Positions 1 through 11,592 of a stretch of 64,000 nucleotides of DNA are shown here, piece by piece. Made by a program: the position numbers and the translations under genes. The stretch comes from Lepus europaeus. Its lineage: Eukaryota; Chordata; Mammalia; Lagomorpha; Leporidae. The stretch is taken from the NCBI RefSeq assembly GCF_033115175.1, contig NC_084834.1, positions 42,142,077 through 42,206,076 on the forward strand, in the 5' to 3' direction. Positions within the stretch are counted from its first letter, which is position 1, and each line of letters starts with the position of its first letter. The notes under the pieces are model-generated. The model did not search any database. It had not been told where the DNA came from and worked only from the letters and a program-made list of their open reading frames with translations.

Positions 1-417
1 GTGGGGGACAGAGAATAGAGGACATATGAGAAACAATCTTCTCCATTCAGTTTTGATCACAATCTAAACCTCTCTACAAAATAATATGTATCAATACACA
101 AACACACATGGCTGAAGTAAACTCACAACATTTTACATATTGAAAATCTTGTTTCTGCATATGATGCATCTCCTGCAAAATATGATACACAGTAAATGAT
201 TAACATATTAGAAATAGTAGTAAGTTATCACATTTAATTTGTAATATGCAGTACTATCATAGAGCATGTCTCTGTTAGGCACTCTTCTCTAGGAGACTCA
301 TAATTATCCCCGTCATCGTATAATGCTGATGTTAAGGAAGCATTGCCATCAATCACTATTACAACTCCAACAGTGATTTCTTGAAGATCATGAATATGCA
401 ATGGTGAAACTCTCTAC
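1..417. other. AT-rich single-copy DNA
   Basis: No gene, RNA or repeat recognised. The sequence is AT-rich with frequent stops in all frames. Confidence 0.5.
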
Positions 418-674
418 ATGGGGACAGTTAAGACACTGCTTGGGAAGCCCATAATCTATATTAGGTGCCTGAATCTTAGTCCCATCACTGCACCCCTCCA
501 TAGGAGGCAGCAGTGATGGCTCAAGTACTGAGATCCCTGCCACTACACAGAGACCCTGATTGAGTTCCTGACTTTGACCTGGCACAGTCCCAGCTTGGGG
601 ATTTACTTATTAAAGAGGAGATATATCTCTCTCTATCTCTCTCTCTCTGCCTTTCAAGTAAATAAATATAAAAA
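418..674 (+). mobile_element. Old C-type SINE
   Basis: A diverged lagomorph SINE. Visible landmarks are the 'agttaagacactgcttggga' head, the 'gatggctcaagtac' body segment, a CT-rich tract (near 623-652) and an AAATAAAT tail. The divergence suggests an early subfamily. Confidence 0.75.
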
Positions 675-860
675 CATCTTTGCATGCTCCTTTTGTAAAA
701 TATTGTCTAGGGGTTAAATAATCAATTATTGAAACAAGTGAATATCTTTTCACAATTGAGTGATATAAGCAACCCAAAAATACAGTTTTTAAAATCAAAC
801 TTATGTTAAAACTTATGGAATTACCTATTCATCTAGAAAAATAATTCTCTTTGGAGTTGA

Positions 861-1170
861 AATTGCTGCATGATGGAGTAAGCCACCACTTGAGACACCG
901 ACAGCCTAAATTGAGGCACTGGTCCAAGTCTCAGATGCTCTTACCAGTTTCCTACTGATGTGTCTGGGAAGCCAGCAGATGGCAGCTTCAGGACTTTAGT
1001 CATTGCCATGCATGTGGCAAACACAGACGAATCTCCTGGCTCCTGGCTTCAGCCTGGCCTGCCTCTGGCATGGTGCGCATTTGGGGGAGTGAACCAGCAG
1101 TTGGATCTCTTTCCCTCTCTCGCTCTCCCTTTCTTTCTCCCTCTATTAATAAATCAATACATCTTAAAAC
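861..1170 (+). mobile_element. Old C-type SINE
   Basis: SINE with a degenerate tRNA-like head, the 'ctcctggcttcagcctggcc' segment, the 'ggggagtgaaccagcag' segment, a CT-rich tract and an AATAAATCAATA tail. Open frames here on both strands are by-products of the SINE body. Confidence 0.75.
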
Positions 1171-1180
1171 AAATTCACTC

Positions 1181-1313
1181 AGTAGAGGATGGCCCAAGTG
1201 TTTGGGCCACTGCACCCGCGTGGAAGACCAGGAAGAAGCTCCTTGCTTTTGGCTTTGGATCCACGCAGCTCAGGCAGTTGTAGCCATCCGGGGAGTGAAC
1301 CAGTGGATGAAAG

Positions 1314-1350
<37 letters not shown>

Positions 1351-1425
1351 TCTCTCTCTCTTTCTCTCTGCCTTTGCCTCTCTGTAACTCTGCCTTTCAA
1401 ATAAATAAATAAATCTTTAAAAAAA
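1181..1425 (+). mobile_element. 5'-truncated C-type SINE
   Basis: It begins in the body ('gaggatggcccaagtg') and lacks the tRNA-derived head, so it has no Pol III A or B box. It lies about 10 bp after the preceding SINE. It ends in a long CT tract (1315-1370) and an AAATAAATAAATAAATCTTT tail. Confidence 0.8.
1315..1370. repeat. (CT)n microsatellite
   Basis: Nearly pure CT repeat grown from the pyrimidine tract of the surrounding SINE. It produces spurious Ser/Leu and Arg/Glu open frames. Confidence 0.9.
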
Positions 1426-1834
1426 TCACTGTCTAACCTGGCATAGTACAGAGGATGATAAGTGTAATAAAAACACGTAATTTCTTGCTAAACTACCTTT
1501 AATTTTATACCTCTTAATTTTTATAGGAAAGGAAAAGAAGTAATAAAATAGAATACAATCAAGTTGTATTTACACCCTATTGCATTTTTATGTGCATAAT
1601 TTTTTGGATAAATGCAGTTTAATTATACTATGTTTCAAATGTTAATGGTACAGTTTAATAGTAGACAATGCAATCGGTTTGAGATAAATTTGTCAGCAAG
1701 TCGTGGTCCTTTGAGGTCTTTATTCTTTAATTCCTGTTGTCTGATTTCTTCTCCTTCATTAACTTTCTGTGTACTCTGGTATCCTGTATGTTTTTCTCTG
1801 TGTATTCTGATCTTTCCTTAAAAGCACACCGTCA
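1426..1834. other. AT-rich single-copy DNA
   Basis: Nothing recognised. A 69-codon frame at 1612-1821 has no recognisable domain and low-complexity composition. Confidence 0.45.
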
Positions 1835-2150
1835 GGAGGCCAGCATTTTGGTGTAGCAGGTTAAGCTGCTGCCTGCCTACCACCTCAACAATGGCATCCC
1901 ATATGGACACCGCACCAATGCCAATCCAGGACAGCAGCTGAGGTTGCCTCAAGCATGTGAGTGCCTGCCACCCACGTGGACTTGCATGAAGCTCCCGACT
2001 CGACTCCTCACTTTCACCTGATCAAGCCCTGGCCATGGGAGCCATCTGGGGAGTGAATCAGCAGATGGAAAATCTCTCTCTCTCTCCTCTTCCCCTTCCC
2101 CTACCTCTCTCTGTAACTTCGCTTTCAAACAAATATAATCTTTAAAAATA
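1835..2150 (+). mobile_element. Old C-type SINE
   Basis: SINE head 'ggccagcattttggtgtagc', a 'ggcatcccatatgg' segment, the conserved 'gccatctggggagtgaatca' segment, a CT tract and a diverged A-rich tail. Confidence 0.8.
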
Positions 2151-3400
2151 TACATATTTTTTGTCTTTAGAGAAACAAAAACTACAAAAGAGGACACCAG
2201 TCAGTTTGGACCAGAGTCTATCCTACCAGCCTCATTTTCACTTAATTACCCTTTCAATGGACACCTTCAACTCAATTCAATCACACTTTAATGCACTGGG
2301 TAGTTAGGGCTTGAACACAGGCATTTTGCAGGACATAATTCAGTCGGTAAGATCTGATAAGCTAGTTAATTATAATCTACATGAGAAAAAATGTATCTTG
2401 GACAATAAAGGTAAATTTACAATAAGATAATTTTATTCAAATTATTTTTAATGTAAGTTTTTATATTCTTTATGTTAAAAGAAGCACAGCAGGTAAGTAT
2501 AGAACTAAAGATATTATGAAAATAAAAATCTTATGCCATTGACCTGTTTTCTCAAACTTTTAAGCTGAAAATGCTGTTACATCAATTATATTCAGCTCAG
2601 TGCCAGAAATATAAAGGCTGTAGCAAGTGATAAGGGCTTTGGAATTTTCCACCACTACCTGTGATATAAATTAAACTATTAAACAAGAAAGAATTTCAAC
2701 ATTATGGTTTTTTTAAACAAGTAAAAGAAATGATGAATATTTGTCTTTATTCTGACATTTTAAAAGAACAAATAAATGATCTGAAGACTGGAAAAAAGGA
2801 AGCTGTAGAATAAATTTTGACACATTCCCTTTTAGACATTTTTCAACATAGCATTGCAAATATACATTTGTTGCCTGCTACACAGCTTGACCTAACCTGG
2901 ATCAAATTGCATAAGGATGTTAGTATTTCAAAAGCACACTTGTCATTTCAGATAATATATTGGAAAAGAATAATTTTTAAAGGTTGACTGCCTTTTGATA
3001 TGTTTCATGAGTAATCCTGTATTTATCTAATCAATGGACTGAACATTATTTAAACGAGTTCATACTTGAATGCTTCATGTTCTAATGTTGTTATGATTAT
3101 TGATAATTACTAAAGGAAACATTTTAAAATTTCAACTACAATGATTTTGCTCAATTTTTATATATAATCAAAATAGAATGCTATCATTTCATACCTTATG
3201 TAGATATAATATATTCAATAGAAAAACAGATAATTGATAATTTTATAATAATATGTGTATGCTGTAACTTAATGTTAGTAAAATCACTACCCCATTCCAT
3301 TTCAATGCTTACTGGATTATCATTTCATATGCTACAATAGTCATTAGATTCAGAAGAAAGTCATACTTAAATTGTCTTTTTTAAAAACCTATTCCTCAGG
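2151..3400. other. AT-rich single-copy DNA, 1.25 kb
   Basis: No gene or repeat recognised. No open frame is worth calling. Confidence 0.45.
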
Positions 3401-3753
3401 GTCTAGGGCTGTGACATAATGGGTAAAGCTACCATCTACAGTGCTGGCAGCCCATATAGGTGCTGGTTTGAGTCCTAGCTACTCTATTTCTGATTCAGCT
3501 CTCTGCTGTGGCCTAGGAAAGCAGTGGAGGATGGCTCATGTCCTTGGGCTCCTGCACCCACGTGGGAGACCTAAATGAAGCTCCTGGCTCCTTGCTTCAG
3601 ATTGATGCAGCTCCAGCCATTGTGGCCATCTGGGGAGTGAACCAGTGGATGGAACACATCTTTCTCTCCCTCTTTCGCTCTCCCCCACCCCTTTCTGCCT
3701 CTGCCTCTCTGTAACTCTGCTTTTAAAATAAATAAATAAATCTTTAAAAAAAT
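3401..3753 (+). mobile_element. C-type SINE, full length
   Basis: Complete older-subfamily copy. The head has a Pol III A-box-like 'gtgacataatggg' and a B-box-like 'ggtttgagtcc'. The body, CT tract and AAATAAATAAATAAATCTTT tail are intact. Confidence 0.9.
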
Positions 3754-5139
3754 CCTATCCCTCTAAACATTTTAATAAACATTATATGATTTTTTCAATT
3801 CTCGTAAAACCATAGTGAAAATTCCAAGTATTTGTCTTAATAAAATATATTTTTGTGGAATTATCTACTCAGTTGTAACGTATACATCAGAGTAATGATC
3901 TTAATGAGGAAACAAATGTCATTGCTGCTTTTTTGGGTGTTTATTGTTAGATATTTTTTTAAAGAAATCCAATAATTATTTTATTTTATGTAATTAGATT
4001 AGAATTTTGAGATATTTCTTTTCTCTTATTACTTTTCTTTGCTTCTGTAGATTCCTGTTAACACAATGAGATGAACTTGTTAAACAATCAGAAAAGCCAG
4101 TCTCATATTTTGCAACCAATTCCATACACAACAAGGCCACTGTGAGAACCTAGTCACTACTAGCAATTTAGGTTGTTGATACCACCTAGGTATCAAATCT
4201 AATGCAACTATGGGATCAAAAATTCACATTTGTAACCTCATCATTAATAATAGAATTCATTATTCTATCAAGAAAATAACAAATTCATATCCATGAATTT
4301 TAAAATTTTAGGTAACAATATCATTTTAGAAGAAAAATCTTGATCATGTGTACTCACATAGAAAAACATCAGCAAATAAAATTAGGTCTACTTTTTTTAT
4401 TCTTCTGTGTCTTATGCTCATTACCTTTTGTTTCCTTACTGCTCCAGGTTTTATTTTTGAAGGTTTCCCCAATTTCAATTTGTTTTTCTTCACAGACTCT
4501 GTTTCCCTTAGAGAAAATATGTTATCTTGGCGTATTTCCCCTGTGTCTCTATGACGGGTTTTCTTTTGGGGAAGCTGGGTTTTCCCTTGGGTGCCCACTT
4601 CCTCATTACACTTTGCCAAGATGTTCTTTGCTCTTTCCTTATTTCTTCTCTTCTCTCTGAGGAGAGGCTGGTTTTAATCTATTTTATTTTATTTAACTCT
4701 TAAGAGCTATGAACCAAATGTTTTTAGCCCCACTAAAATATCCAAAGAGTAATACCACTTTGGGAATTAAATAGAATTGAGTTTCAACAGTCCACATAAA
4801 CATCAGACACAGTATTTTGTGTCTGCTTGGATAATTCTCTATCAATTTGAGATAATAAAATGCATCCACACCCTATCAACCATATTCTAGTGTCTTTTCA
4901 AAAGAACCCAAAAACAAAATATATTCATTTAAGTGAGTCTGTCTGCCTGTATAAAATACATGAATGTCTCAAGGGTGAGGATTAAATCTCAAAGGCAATC
5001 CAATCCAGTACATAGAGTTGAGAGAAATAGAAGAAAAATTGTTGTAATTCTTTGTTGTTTGGTGTTTCTGAGAAGAAATAGTACTGATTTTTTTAAATAA
5101 TAATGTCTATCGGAATGTTCTCTAAATTGGGTTATTTTA
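3754..5139. other. AT-rich single-copy DNA, 1.4 kb
   Basis: No gene recognised. Overlapping frames on both strands at 4340-4660 (up to 106 codons) come from a T-rich stretch and show no domain I know. Confidence 0.45.
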
Positions 5140-5458
5140 AAAAAAAAACATGAATTTTAAGAGCACAGTTACAGACAGAGTGAGACACAGAAAAAGAGAA
5201 AGAAAAACATTCTATCCACTGGTTCATTCCCCAAATGCCCATGGCTAGGCCAAGCCAAAGCCAGGGACTGGGAACATCATCTAAGTCTCTCATGTGGGTT
5301 TTGGGGCCCAAGGACTTGTGCCAAGTTCTGATGCTTCCCCAGGTGCATTAGCAGGGGGCTGCATCAGAAGTGGAGCAACAAGGACTGCAACCAGTGCCCA
5401 TGTTGAATTATCGCATCACAGGCAGCTCCTTAATCCATTACAAGACAAATGCCAGCCC
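5140..5458 (-). mobile_element. Old C-type SINE, antisense
   Basis: Reverse-complement SINE. From left to right: A/T-rich tail region, purine-rich tract, 'ccaaggacttg', 'gcattagcagggggctg', and the degenerate head ending 'atgccagccc'. Confidence 0.75.
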
Positions 5459-5850
5459 ATAAATTGGGTTTCTTTCAGTTGAAAGCAATAGATTTAGTCA
5501 TCTTCAACAAAACTATGTTGAGAGTTCACATATATGGAGATGTAAAAATGAGCTTGAATGTTCTTCACATCAGAGATGGAAGGCATCCTGTGATTGTGGG
5601 AGAATTGTGCTCTATAACTATGCGAATTCTGTGATTACATGATGGGGTATGAGGTTTATCTGGGTCCCTGGAAAACCGCTATATCTGGTTATAGAGGCTC
5701 ACATATCACTGACTGCCTGTGGTGGAACATTGAGAAGGTTCTGTGTTCATGCTTAGGACTTCATAGATCCTTTGTGCTATTCATGTGTCTCTGTAGATAG
5801 AGGTTGTAACCACTGTGGGGTGAACCTATGCATTGGTCATCTTGGAAGAG
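5459..5850 (+). other. Possible L1 5' region, not resolved
   Basis: About 0.4 kb between a SINE and the first clear L1 sequence. It may be the 5' UTR of the downstream plus-strand L1, but I cannot match it to another copy in this window. Confidence 0.3.
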
Positions 5851-6519
5851 AGGAGGTGAAGCTGTGATTGTGCCAGAAGATGTAAGAATACCCTTCCTCA
5901 TGCTGGCAATAGAGGAGATACACAAAGCTCAAGTTGAGTGTCATAATGAACACTTGCTCCACTTCTGAGAACTGACCAGAGTTCCTTAACCCCACAGAAC
6001 ACACAACCCTGGATAGCTGCTGAAGAAACAGGTACTCCACTAAGCCACAGAAGAATAGTTTAAATTTAAAAGCCATCAAAGGAGAAAGGTAACAAGTATT
6101 TCCACAAGTTCTTAAAAATAAACATAAAAATACAAAAAATAAGAACAAGGAAGACAATAGGACTCACTCAAAGGACATAACAACACTTCCACATAAGAAC
6201 ACAAAAACAGATTGATGAAATGTCTGAAAATGAACTCAAAAAAGTGATCCTAAGATTATTCAAACACACACAAGAGATAAAGAAATTTATACATGATAAA
6301 TAGAGATATTGGGGTGAAATCAAATTGAAATATTAAAATTAAGAATTTAATACATCAAATAGAAACACAGTGGAAAGACTCAGCAACAGACTTGATAAGG
6401 CAGAAAAAAGAATATCTGAGGTAGAATACAAATCCTTGGAAATATATCAGTCAGACCAAAAAATAAAAAGAATAAATTAGAAAAACTGAAAATAGTGTTT
6501 TAGACGTATGTGATACTAT

Positions 6520-6960
6520 GAAATAAGCAAACATATGTGTCTTATACTTCCTGAAGGCATAGACAGAGAGAATGGACTTGAAGGCCTATTCAGTAAAATA
6601 ATACTAGAAAAATTCCCTAATTGGAGGAAGAAATGCACATCTATGTGCAGGAAGCACATAGAACTCTTCGCAGACATTCAAAAAAGACCTTCATCACAAC
6701 ACATTATAATCAAACTTACAATAGTAAAACATAAAGAAAAGATTCTAAAATGTGCATAAGAGAAATGCCAGATTATCTTCAGAGGATCCCCAGTTAGACT
6801 AACAGCAGATTTCTCATCGGAAACCCTAAAGGCTAAGAGAGAATGAAAAGACATAGTACAAGTCATAAAAGAAAGAAACTGTACCCAGCAAAGATCTCAT
6901 TGATAAATGATGATGAATTAAAGAACTTTCAAAACAAAAATAAATTGAAAGAATTTGTCA
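6520..6960 (+). pseudogene. L1 ORF1p remnant
   Basis: ORF1p is the L1 RNA-binding chaperone that coats L1 RNA in the cytoplasmic RNP. The translated 74-residue stretch at 6535-6759 carries the RRM-proximal motifs also seen in the L1 at 33.7-34.2 kb (LEGLFS near the start; IIKLTIVKHKEKILKCA at the end). Beyond 6759 the C-terminal domain is still recognisable at DNA level but is broken by stops. The coiled-coil part is upstream in the A-rich 6180-6520 stretch. Confidence 0.75.
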
Positions 6961-7067
6961 TCACTTGTATAGTCTTAAAATGATACTTAAGGATTTGTTA
7001 CACACAGATAGCCATCATTATGAAAGAATGTGAAGGCAGAAAATCCTCTAGTAAAAGTACAAAGTGG

Positions 7068-7235
7068 TAGCTTTGGGATCCGCAAGGATCTCTCCCAATC
7101 TCTGACACGCGATTTCCCCGGCCCCCACTCTGTTGCTCCGCCCAGGAGTGGAACCCCGATAAAAGCCTGTGAATTAATCGATTCATCTGCCTGGGAAGAT
7201 TTGTTATACGCCAGACACCTTACGCAAAGGAAATT
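7068..7235. other. CpG-rich insert of unknown origin inside L1
   Basis: The flanks belong to the L1 inter-ORF region, but this stretch of about 165 bp does not look like L1. It is GC- and CpG-rich (about nine CpGs) in a CpG-poor region. It contains a TATA-like GATAAAAG at 7158-7165. It is open for 80 codons in one plus frame (7030-7272) and 98 in one minus frame (6987-7283). It could be exon-derived DNA, an LTR fragment or filler. I cannot identify it. Confidence 0.45.
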
Positions 7236-7389
7236 CAAAGCAAACAATAGAAATGTTTCTGGAAAATTGTAGGACCATGTCATTAATTATCAATAATAAC
7301 ATTGAATGTAAATGGCCTCAATTCTCCAACTGAAAGATGCAGGCTGGCTCAATAGGTTAAAAAAAAAAAAAAAAAAAAAAACAGGACTC

Positions 7390-7717
7390 ATGGCTGGTAC
7401 TGTGGCATAATAGGCTAAACCCACAGCTGCATTGCTGACAACCCATTGGGATGCCTGTTTGTGTCCCAGCTGCTCCTCTTCCAATCCATCTCCCTGATAA
7501 TAGCTTGGAAGGAAGTAGAGGTTGGCCCAAGTGCTTGACTCTCTGCACCCACATGGGAGACCTGGAAGGGGTTCCTGGATTCTGGCTTCAAGTCGGCCCA
7601 ACTCCTCCATTGTGGCCATTTGGGGAGTGAACCAATGGATAGAATACATTTCTCACTGTCTTTTCCTGTGTCCGTAACTCTACCTCTCAAATAAAGAAAT
7701 ACAATCTTAAAAAATAT
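7390..7717 (+). mobile_element. C-type SINE in L1 ORF2
   Basis: Full-length older SINE inserted beside an A-run (7360-7380). It is flanked by AACAGGACTC (7380-7389) and AACAAGACTG (7718-7727), read as a target-site duplication with one mismatch inside the shared core. Confidence 0.88.
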
Positions 7718-7727
7718 AACAAGACTG

Positions 7728-8053
7728 GGGCCTGCACTGTGGCACAGCGGGTTAAAGCCTTGGCATGAAGCACTGGTATCCCATATGGGCACTGGTTCTA
7801 GTCCAGGCTGCTCCTCTTCTGATCCAGATCTCTGTTGTGGCCTAGGAAAGCAGTAGATGGCTCAAGTCCTAGGGCCCCTGCACCCATGTTTGAGACCTGG
7901 AAGAAGTTCCTGGCTGCTGCCTTCAGATTGATACAGCTCCGGCTATTGCAGCCATGTGGGGAGTGAACCAGCAGATGGAAGACCTCTCTCTCTATCTCTA
8001 CCTCTTTCTGTAACTCCGTCTTTCAAATACATAAAATAAATCTTCAAAAAAAT
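7728..8053 (+). mobile_element. C-type SINE in L1 ORF2, second at same site
   Basis: A second full-length SINE directly follows the duplication of the first. It is itself followed by a third copy of the target sequence, AACAAGGCTG (8054-8063). L1 ORF2 sequence then resumes. Confidence 0.88.
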
Positions 8054-9151
8054 AACAAGGCTGATCTCTTTGCTGCCAACAATAACTACATCTCACCACA
8101 AAGAAACACACAGACTGAAAGTAGAAGTATGAAAAAAAGATATTCCTAGCTAACAGAAAGAAAAATTAAGTGGGAGTAGCCATCATACTATCAGATAAAA
8201 TAGACTTTAAAACAAAAAATGCTAAAAGAAAGAAAGAAGTGCATTACATAATGTTTAAGAGATGAAATCAACAGGAAGATGTAACTATCATAAATGTATT
8301 TGCTCCCACTGCCAGGGTACTTGTCTATATGAAACAAAATTAATGGATCTAAAGGGGATATAGACTCCAACATAATGCTAAAGGGAGACTTCAAAATCCC
8401 ACTTTAATCAATGGAAAGATCAATCAACAAAGAAACAACATAGCTAATCTACACTATGGACTAAACTGACCTAATTGATATCTACAGAATATTTTATCCC
8501 ATAGTTGCAGAATACACTTTTTCTCATCAGTGCATAGAACTTCCTCTAGGATAGACCACATACTAGGCTATAAAGCAAGTCTCAGAAGATTAAAAGATGA
8601 AATTATATAATGTATCATTTCTGTACTCAATGAAATGAAGCTGGGCATTAGCAACTTAAGAAACATCAGCAATATAAAAACAGATGGAGACTGAACACCA
8701 TGCTCCTGAACGAACAGTGGAACAAAGAAGAAATCAGAAGGGAAATCAAAACCTTCTGGAAACATATGAAGGTGATAGCACAACATATCAAAGCTTACAG
8801 GATAGAGCAAAAGCAATGTTCTGTGGGCAGTTTATAGCAATCACTGCTTACATCAAGAAATTGGAAAGTCATCAAATAAATGATTTATCAGTGCTTTCCA
8901 AGGACTAGGAAAAACAACCACAAAAGAAACCTAAATAAGGAAGGAAGAAAGAAATATGTAAAGTCAGATAAGAAGTAAACAACATTGAAGCCAAGAAAGA
9001 TACAACGGATACAAAAAAATATACCACATAGGTGAAATTAAGGGCTGGTTTCTTTGAAAAAATAAACCAAATTGATCTACCATTGGCCCAACTAACAAAA
9101 AAAAAAAAAAAAGAGAGAGGGAGAAGAGAAAATCATTAAAATCAGGAATGA

Positions 9152-9476
9152 GGCCGGTGCTGCGGCTCACTAGGCTAATCCTCCTCCTTGTGGCACCGGC
9201 ACACCGGGTTCTAGTCCTGGTAGGGGCGCCAGATTCTGTCCCTGTTGCCCCTCTTCCAGGCCAGCTCTCTGCTGTGGCCTGGGAATGCAGTGGAGGATGG
9301 CCCAAGTCCTTGGGCCCTGCAACCCCTCGGGAGACCAGGAGAAGCACCTGGCTCCTGGCTTCGGATCAGTGCAGTGCGCTGGCCGCAGCAGCCATTGGAG
9401 GGTGAACCAATGGCAAAGGAAGACCTTTCCCTCTGTCTCTCTCTCTCGCTGTCCACTCTGCCTGTCAAAAAAAAAA
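9152..9476 (+). mobile_element. Young C-type SINE with target duplication
   Basis: Near-consensus young copy: head with 'gcggctcactagg' (A box) and 'ggttctagtcc' (B box), the 'ctcttccaggccagctctct' body and an A tail. Flanked by ATCAGGAATGA at 9141-9151 and 9477-9487, a perfect duplication of L1 sequence. Confidence 0.95.
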
Positions 9477-9600
9477 ATCAGGAATGAAAAGAGAGGTATA
9501 ACATTGGATATCACAGAAATAAAAAGAATCACCAGGAATTGTTACAAACAGATATTTGTCAACAAATTGGAAAATCTAAAATAAATTGATAGATTTTGGA

Positions 9601-10374
9601 CACATACAATATACCACAATTAAGTCATAAAGATATAGAAAAATGTAAATAGATCAATTACCAAGCAGAGATCAATGAGGGGGATTGGGGTAGGGCAGGG
9701 GACTGAGGGAAGTTGGTTGTCTTCCAATAACTTGCACATATTTAATGCATAAAATCTGTTCAATTTATATTAATACGTTTTTTGAAAGAAGAAAATAAAT
9801 GTATCAGATTTCAGGATGATGTCTTGTGCAATGGAATAACAACCAACATTCCAAGATTCTTTTCAGCACAGGCTTGAAGAATTAAGGTAGCCTTGAGTAG
9901 GAAAAGTGAGGCTTTTATCTTACCAAGCTAGAGAAACTATTTCTGGTGACCTTTACTAACAGATTTGGGAGAATAATATTTGGCAGATGAACACTTGAAT
10001 ACTAGTGCCAAGAGATATGCTAATTTATTACAATATTGAAGTTAACACTTAAAACATAATCCGCAATTAGAATGGCCAACTGAGTTTTTGGCAATCCATG
10101 TTCATTCTGCAAGATTCGTTTGTCCTCTATACAGGGCAATTGGGGTCAAACTTTTTCCTTTTCCTTTTGTCACATACTAGCACTTGAGTCTGTTTACAAC
10201 TCCAGAGGCTATAAGAGAATATAAAAATGGGTCCTGAAGATGGTCAGATGTCTCCTACCAAGCAACAACCTTAGCCAAAGCAATTAAATATTATTCAGAC
10301 AACTAGAGACTAAATTCAGGTGGGAAGAAAACCAAGTCTGGTTTATTGTCAAAGAAAATCAGTATGAATTGAGG
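9601..10374. other. AT-rich DNA, no gene
   Basis: Holds a short G-rich patch (9676-9712) that could be the purine tract of a decayed L1 3' end. Otherwise nothing recognised. Confidence 0.4.
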
Positions 10375-10388
10375 AAAGCTACATACCC

Positions 10389-10738
10389 TTGGCCTGTGCT
10401 GTGGCTCAATAGGCTAATCCTCTGCCTGCGGTGCCAGCACACGGGGTTCTAGTCCAGGTCGAGGCACCAGATTCTCTCCCGGTTGCCCCTCTTCCAGGCC
10501 AGCTCTCTGCTGCAGCCCAGGAGTGTAGTGGAGGATGGCCCAAATGCTTGGGCCCTGCACCCCATGGGAGAGCAGGAGAAGCACCTGGCTCCTGGCTTTG
10601 GGTCAGCACAGTGCACTGGCAGCAGTGTGCAGGCCGTGCTGGCCATTGGAGGGTGAACCAATGGCAAAAAGGAAGACTTTTCTATCTGTCTCTCTCTCAC
10701 TGTCCACTCTGCCTGTCCAAAAAAAAAAAAAAAAAAAA
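10389..10738 (+). mobile_element. Young C-type SINE with target duplication
   Basis: Full-length copy with a 20+ nt A tail. Perfect 14-bp duplication AAAGCTACATACCC at 10375-10388 and 10739-10752. Confidence 0.96.
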
Positions 10739-11009
10739 AAAGCTACATACCCAACTTTATGAAAAATTGTCTGCATGCCCCTATTCCATATTTTTAGGAT
10801 CCAATTCATTTTCAATCAATGTAATAAATATATAATAGACTCTAAAGTTACAAATACAAATTTTAACTCAGTATCCCACAAAATCAGACTATGGTTATAT
10901 CTCAGCCCTGTGCCTCCAGGAAATAATGAATATTTAGTACAATCATTGAAGTTTTGTTGTTCTTTTCTTGGGATTTTGATTTTTGTCAATTGCCATTTTT
11001 AAAAAGATG

Positions 11010-11324
11010 CGGCGCCGGCACACCGGGTTCTAGTCCCGGTCGGGGCACCGATCCTGTCCCGGTTGCCCCTCTTCCAGGCCAGCTCTCTGCTGTGGCCTGG
11101 GAGTGCAGTGGAGGATGGCCCAAGTGCTTGGGCCCTGCACCTGCATGGGAAACCAGGAGAAGCACCTGGCTCCTGCCATCGGATCAGCGCAGTGCGCCGG
11201 CCGCAGCGTGCCTACCGCGGCAGCCATTGGAGGGTGAACCAAGGGCAAAAGGAAGACCTTTCTCTCTGTCTCTCTCTCACTGTCCACTCTGCCTGTCAAA
11301 AAAAAAAAAAAAGAAAAAGAAAAA
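11010..11324 (+). mobile_element. Young C-type SINE, 5' truncated
   Basis: It starts within the head ('ggcgccggcacaccggg'), so the A box is missing but the B box is intact. Many CpGs are retained. Flanked by AAAAAGATG at 11001-11009 and 11325-11333. It inserted at the A/T-rich tail end of an older antisense SINE that follows directly. Confidence 0.92.
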
Positions 11325-11333
11325 AAAAAGATG

Positions 11334-11592
11334 TATATTTGACAAAGAAGCACAGACAGAGAGAGATCTTCTAACCATTGTTTCACCTCTTAAATGTCCT
11401 CAGCGTCCAACAGCCAGTAGCCCAGAACTCAGACTAGATCATGGATGTGAATGGTAGGGATCCAACTACTTGGTCCATCATTTGCTGCCTCCCAAGGTGG
11501 ACATGATCAGGAAGTTGGAATTGCAAACTAGGCTAGAAGTCTGGTAAGGATGTCAGTGTCCTAAATGGTGTATAATCACCATGCCAGACACC
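11334..11592 (-). mobile_element. Old C-type SINE, antisense
   Basis: Diverged reverse-complement SINE with its purine tract near 11352-11366 and degenerate head near 11570-11592. The young SINE to its left sits in its tail. Confidence 0.65.

Larger units (their letters stand above)
5850..9600 (+). mobile_element. Old LINE-1, plus strand, disrupted
   Basis: Order along the element: probable 5' UTR, ORF1 remnant (about 6520-6960), short inter-ORF region, then ORF2 endonuclease and linker remnants (about 7285-9600). Recognition rests on shared words with the longer minus-strand L1 at 29.7-34.6 kb, for example the ORF1 'LEGLFS' and 'VKHKEKILKCA' motifs. It is interrupted by SINEs at 7390-8053 and 9152-9476 and by an unidentified insert at 7068-7235. 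The element seems to end inside the reverse-transcriptase region; I see no clear 3' UTR or tail. Many stops and frameshifts make it inactive. Confidence 0.8.
7285..9600 (+). pseudogene. L1 ORF2p endonuclease/linker remnant
   Basis: ORF2p supplies the APE-type endonuclease and reverse transcriptase for target-primed integration. The start matches the 'NGLN' N-terminus (7307-7340). After two SINE insertions the frame resumes at 8064 with endonuclease sequence and runs into the linker before the reverse transcriptase (8684-8908 retains a 74-residue frame). Stops are frequent, and the catalytic reverse-transcriptase core is not present as far as I can see. Confidence 0.7.

Noticed and set aside
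1179-1404. Arg/Glu-rich and Ser/Leu-rich frames
   Set aside because: Products of the CT microsatellite in a SINE, not a coding sequence.
4340-4660. 106-codon plus and 91-codon minus frames
   Set aside because: T-rich composition explains both; no domain, no splice or promoter context.
9148-9584. Several overlapping frames of 80-127 codons on both strands
   Set aside because: They are translations of a young SINE body; the same peptide strings recur at every young SINE (10.4, 11.0, 14.2, 21.5, 38.0, 51.3, 57.4, 59.0 kb).
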